Part shown: in pieces, positions 12,685-13,955 of the stretch | Layout: each line of letters starts with the position of its first letter | How positions within the stretch are numbered: the stretch's first letter is position 1 | Assembly: GCA_945900935.1 (NCBI GenBank) | Contig: CAMDKT010000078.1 | Coordinates: forward strand, 1-13,955 | Source of the DNA: Candidatus Sulfopaludibacter sp. SbA3 | Lineage (GTDB): Bacteria; Acidobacteriota; Terriglobia; Bryobacterales; Bryobacteraceae | DNA length: 13,955 nt | Direction: 5' to 3' | Program-made: the position numbers and the translations under genes | The notes under the pieces: generated by a model | The model's input: the letters and a program-made list of their open reading frames with translations, nothing else | Told to the model about the DNA's origin: nothing | Databases searched by the model: none

Positions 12685-13926
12685 GTGCTCCTCCGATTTC
12701 AATTTGGGAACTTCCGCTCCTTCCGCGACGTGCAGACGCTTTCCTGGGTGGCCAGCAGCTTGCGCCATCCCAGCCGCGAAGTCGATTTCGCCGCATTACC
12801 GGTGTGTGCAATCTACGGCGCTAACGCTTCCGGCAAAAGCAACGTCCTCGCTGCGCTTGGTTTCTTTACTTCAACGATCCGTCGTTCGTTTCGCCAGTGG
12901 AGTCCCAGTCAGGCAATCCCGCGATCACGATTCCTCGGTACAAGCTTCAATCTTGGGCAGCCAACTTCATTCGTTTTGGACTTTCGGCTGGAGGATGCCG
13001 AGTATCAGTACGGATTTGAACTCGATGACGCAATAGTATTGAAGGAATGGCTTTGGGCGTTTCCGCAAGGCCGAAAGCAAGAGTGGTTTCGGCGCGAGAC
13101 CGGCTCGGCGATGTACTTCGGCCCTAAGCTGCGAGGCCCAAACAAGACCATCGAAGAAGTCACTCGGGTAAATAGCCTGTTTATGTCGGCTGCCGCACAA
13201 AATAATCATGAACAGTTACTTCCGATTTTCTCGAGACTGACACGGGACATCGTTGTTCGTGCGAACGTCTTTCCGAGGGAACTCAATCGCGTTGCTGAAT
13301 ACATAAACAGCCCAAATCGAAAAACAAAGGTGCTCCACCTGATTCAAGCTGCCGAATTGGGTATTAGTGACCTTCAGATTTACGAACCAACGATTCGTAA
13401 CTTCCTCCTCAAGCACTTAGGCATTAGTGGACGTGATCCTCAGTCCCGATCTACCGTGCGCTTGACTCATCAGATCGAGGGTCAATCCGTCCAGCTTCCC
13501 GAAGAACTCGAATCGGAAGGGACCAAAACATTTTTAGCCCAACTCCCTGCTGTCCTCAGCGCGCTCAGCAGTGGAGGCACCCTTGCGATCGACGAAATCG
13601 ACAGAAGCCTGCATTCCATTCTCTGCATTGCTCTAATCCGCCTGTTCATGAGCAAGCAAACAAATCCAAATTCCGCCCAGTTACTCTTCACCACCCACGA
13701 CTCCAGTCTTTTAAGTTCCGGCGATCTAAGGAGAGACGAAATCTGGTTCACCGAAAAGCGCGACGACGGCGCCAGCGTGCTCTATCCACTCACCGACTAT
13801 TCCCCGCGAAAACAGGAAAATCTGGAGCGGGGCTACTTACAAGGCCGCTACGGTGCCATCCCATTTTCAAGCCAGGACCAGTTCCTCCGGGCTCTGGCGA
13901 AGGACACGGATGAAGAAGACTCCTAG
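12685..13926 (+). CDS. AAA15-family ATPase (COG1106; AbiLi/RloA-like), probable defence protein
   Basis: A 413-residue ABC-like ATPase related to SMC/OLD proteins. The N-terminus LLRFQFGNFRSFRDVQTLSW is the classic beginning of this family, so the GTG start is right. Walker A GANASGKS is at 45-52; a signature-like LESEGTKTF at 275-283; Walker B TLAIDEIDRS at 299-308 with Asp303 and Glu304; and the switch His338 in LLFTTHDSSLL (333-343). The C-terminal end carries RRDEIWFTEK (349-358) and YSPRKQENLERGYLQGRYGA (372-391), also typical of COG1106. The middle (about 100-260) is the variable helical insertion. In lactococcal AbiL and in RloA/RloB loci, such an ATPase pairs with an RloB-like protein, and a new frame overlaps its 3' end here. 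Codon use is more A/T-rich than in the neighbours, which suggests transfer. Confidence 0.85.
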   Translation: MLLRFQFGNFRSFRDVQTLSWVASSLRHPSREVDFAALPVCAIYGANASGKSNVLAALGFFTSTIRRSFRQWSPSQAIPRSRFLGTSFNLGQPTSFVLDFRLEDAEYQYGFELDDAIVLKEWLWAFPQGRKQEWFRRETGSAMYFGPKLRGPNKTIEEVTRVNSLFMSAAAQNNHEQLLPIFSRLTRDIVVRANVFPRELNRVAEYINSPNRKTKVLHLIQAAELGISDLQIYEPTIRNFLLKHLGISGRDPQSRSTVRLTHQIEGQSVQLPEELESEGTKTFLAQLPAVLSALSSGGTLAIDEIDRSLHSILCIALIRLFMSKQTNPNSAQLLFTTHDSSLLSSGDLRRDEIWFTEKRDDGASVLYPLTDYSPRKQENLERGYLQGRYGAIPFSSQDQFLRALAKDTDEEDS

Positions 13927-13955
13927 AAGCGAGCTCCGGCGCCCCGGTCCGGTGA
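13910..13955 (+). CDS. Start of a downstream gene, possibly RloB-like (cut by window end)
   Basis: An ATG inside the last codons of the ATPase gene opens a frame reading MKKTPRSELRRPGPV up to the window end, overlapping the ATPase gene by 17 nt. The very basic start resembles the beginnings of RloB-family proteins, which regularly follow COG1106 ATPases. Only 15 codons are visible, so the identity rests mainly on context. Confidence 0.45.
   Translation, partial: MKKTPRSELRRPGPV

Noticed and set aside
11602..12768. A 388-codon minus-strand frame opposite lacD
   Set aside because: It is the antisense shadow of a clear aldolase gene and contains repetitive Gly/Asp/Val-rich sequence only.
1..13955. 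CRISPR arrays, tRNA or rRNA genes, insertion sequences, attachment sites, replication origin
   Set aside because: Looked for by eye on both strands; no regular spaced repeats, cloverleaf ends with CCA, transposase motifs or DnaA-box clusters were seen.

Overview
The window is a GC-rich bacterial chromosome segment, packed tightly with short gaps and many 1-17 nt gene overlaps. Two things suggest an acidobacterium of the Solibacter/Bryobacter type: small accessory families that I associate with that group (the secreted protein containing NPAKSKYNPGP, the short GAF protein ending ALGIANRAERTF...), and the xseB-ispA-tlyA-nadK gene order. This is inference from family resemblance; there is no rRNA or marker gene to prove it.

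Layout. (a) 1-2041: the end of a sugar-binding ABC transporter protein, a GAF-domain gene broken by an internal deletion, and an Ldh_2-family dehydrogenase, all overlapping and probably one catabolic operon. (b) 2034-2640: a scar with an intact ribbon-helix-helix antitoxin, a broken mazF toxin, and a scrap that may be the tail of a lost minus-strand gene. (c) 2634-3128, minus: an unrecognised conserved-looking protein. (d) 3194-7122: a compact housekeeping operon, xseB-ispA-tlyA-nadK, followed directly by a glutamate/aspartate-type (DAACS) symporter. (e) 7123-7370: a non-coding gap with small hairpins. (f) 7371-7889: a SnoaL/DUF4440-like lipoprotein, facing a minus-strand secreted protein with two single-base frameshifts (7920-8412); a strong inverted repeat lies between them. 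(g) 8515-9660, minus: a membrane-anchored double-Cache sensor without any output domain. (h) 9833-12588: a PhnP-like metallo-hydrolase coupled to ribF, then a LacD-family aldolase with its own -10 box and a terminator-like hairpin. (i) 12685-13955: an AAA15-family (COG1106) ATPase overlapping the first codons of what may be an RloB-like partner, so probably a two-gene AbiL/RloAB-type phage-defence locus cut by the window edge.

How they work together. The housekeeping operon joins DNA repair (exonuclease VII small subunit), isoprenoid precursors, rRNA methylation and NADP supply. MBL-RibF is translationally coupled. The accessory blocks show decay: a GAF deletion, a mazF deletion plus lost 3' end, and two 1-nt indels in the secreted gene. 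The 1-nt events could be sequencing errors; the tens-of-bases deletions are less easily explained that way. The most interesting regions are the right-edge defence pair and the antitoxin left without its toxin.
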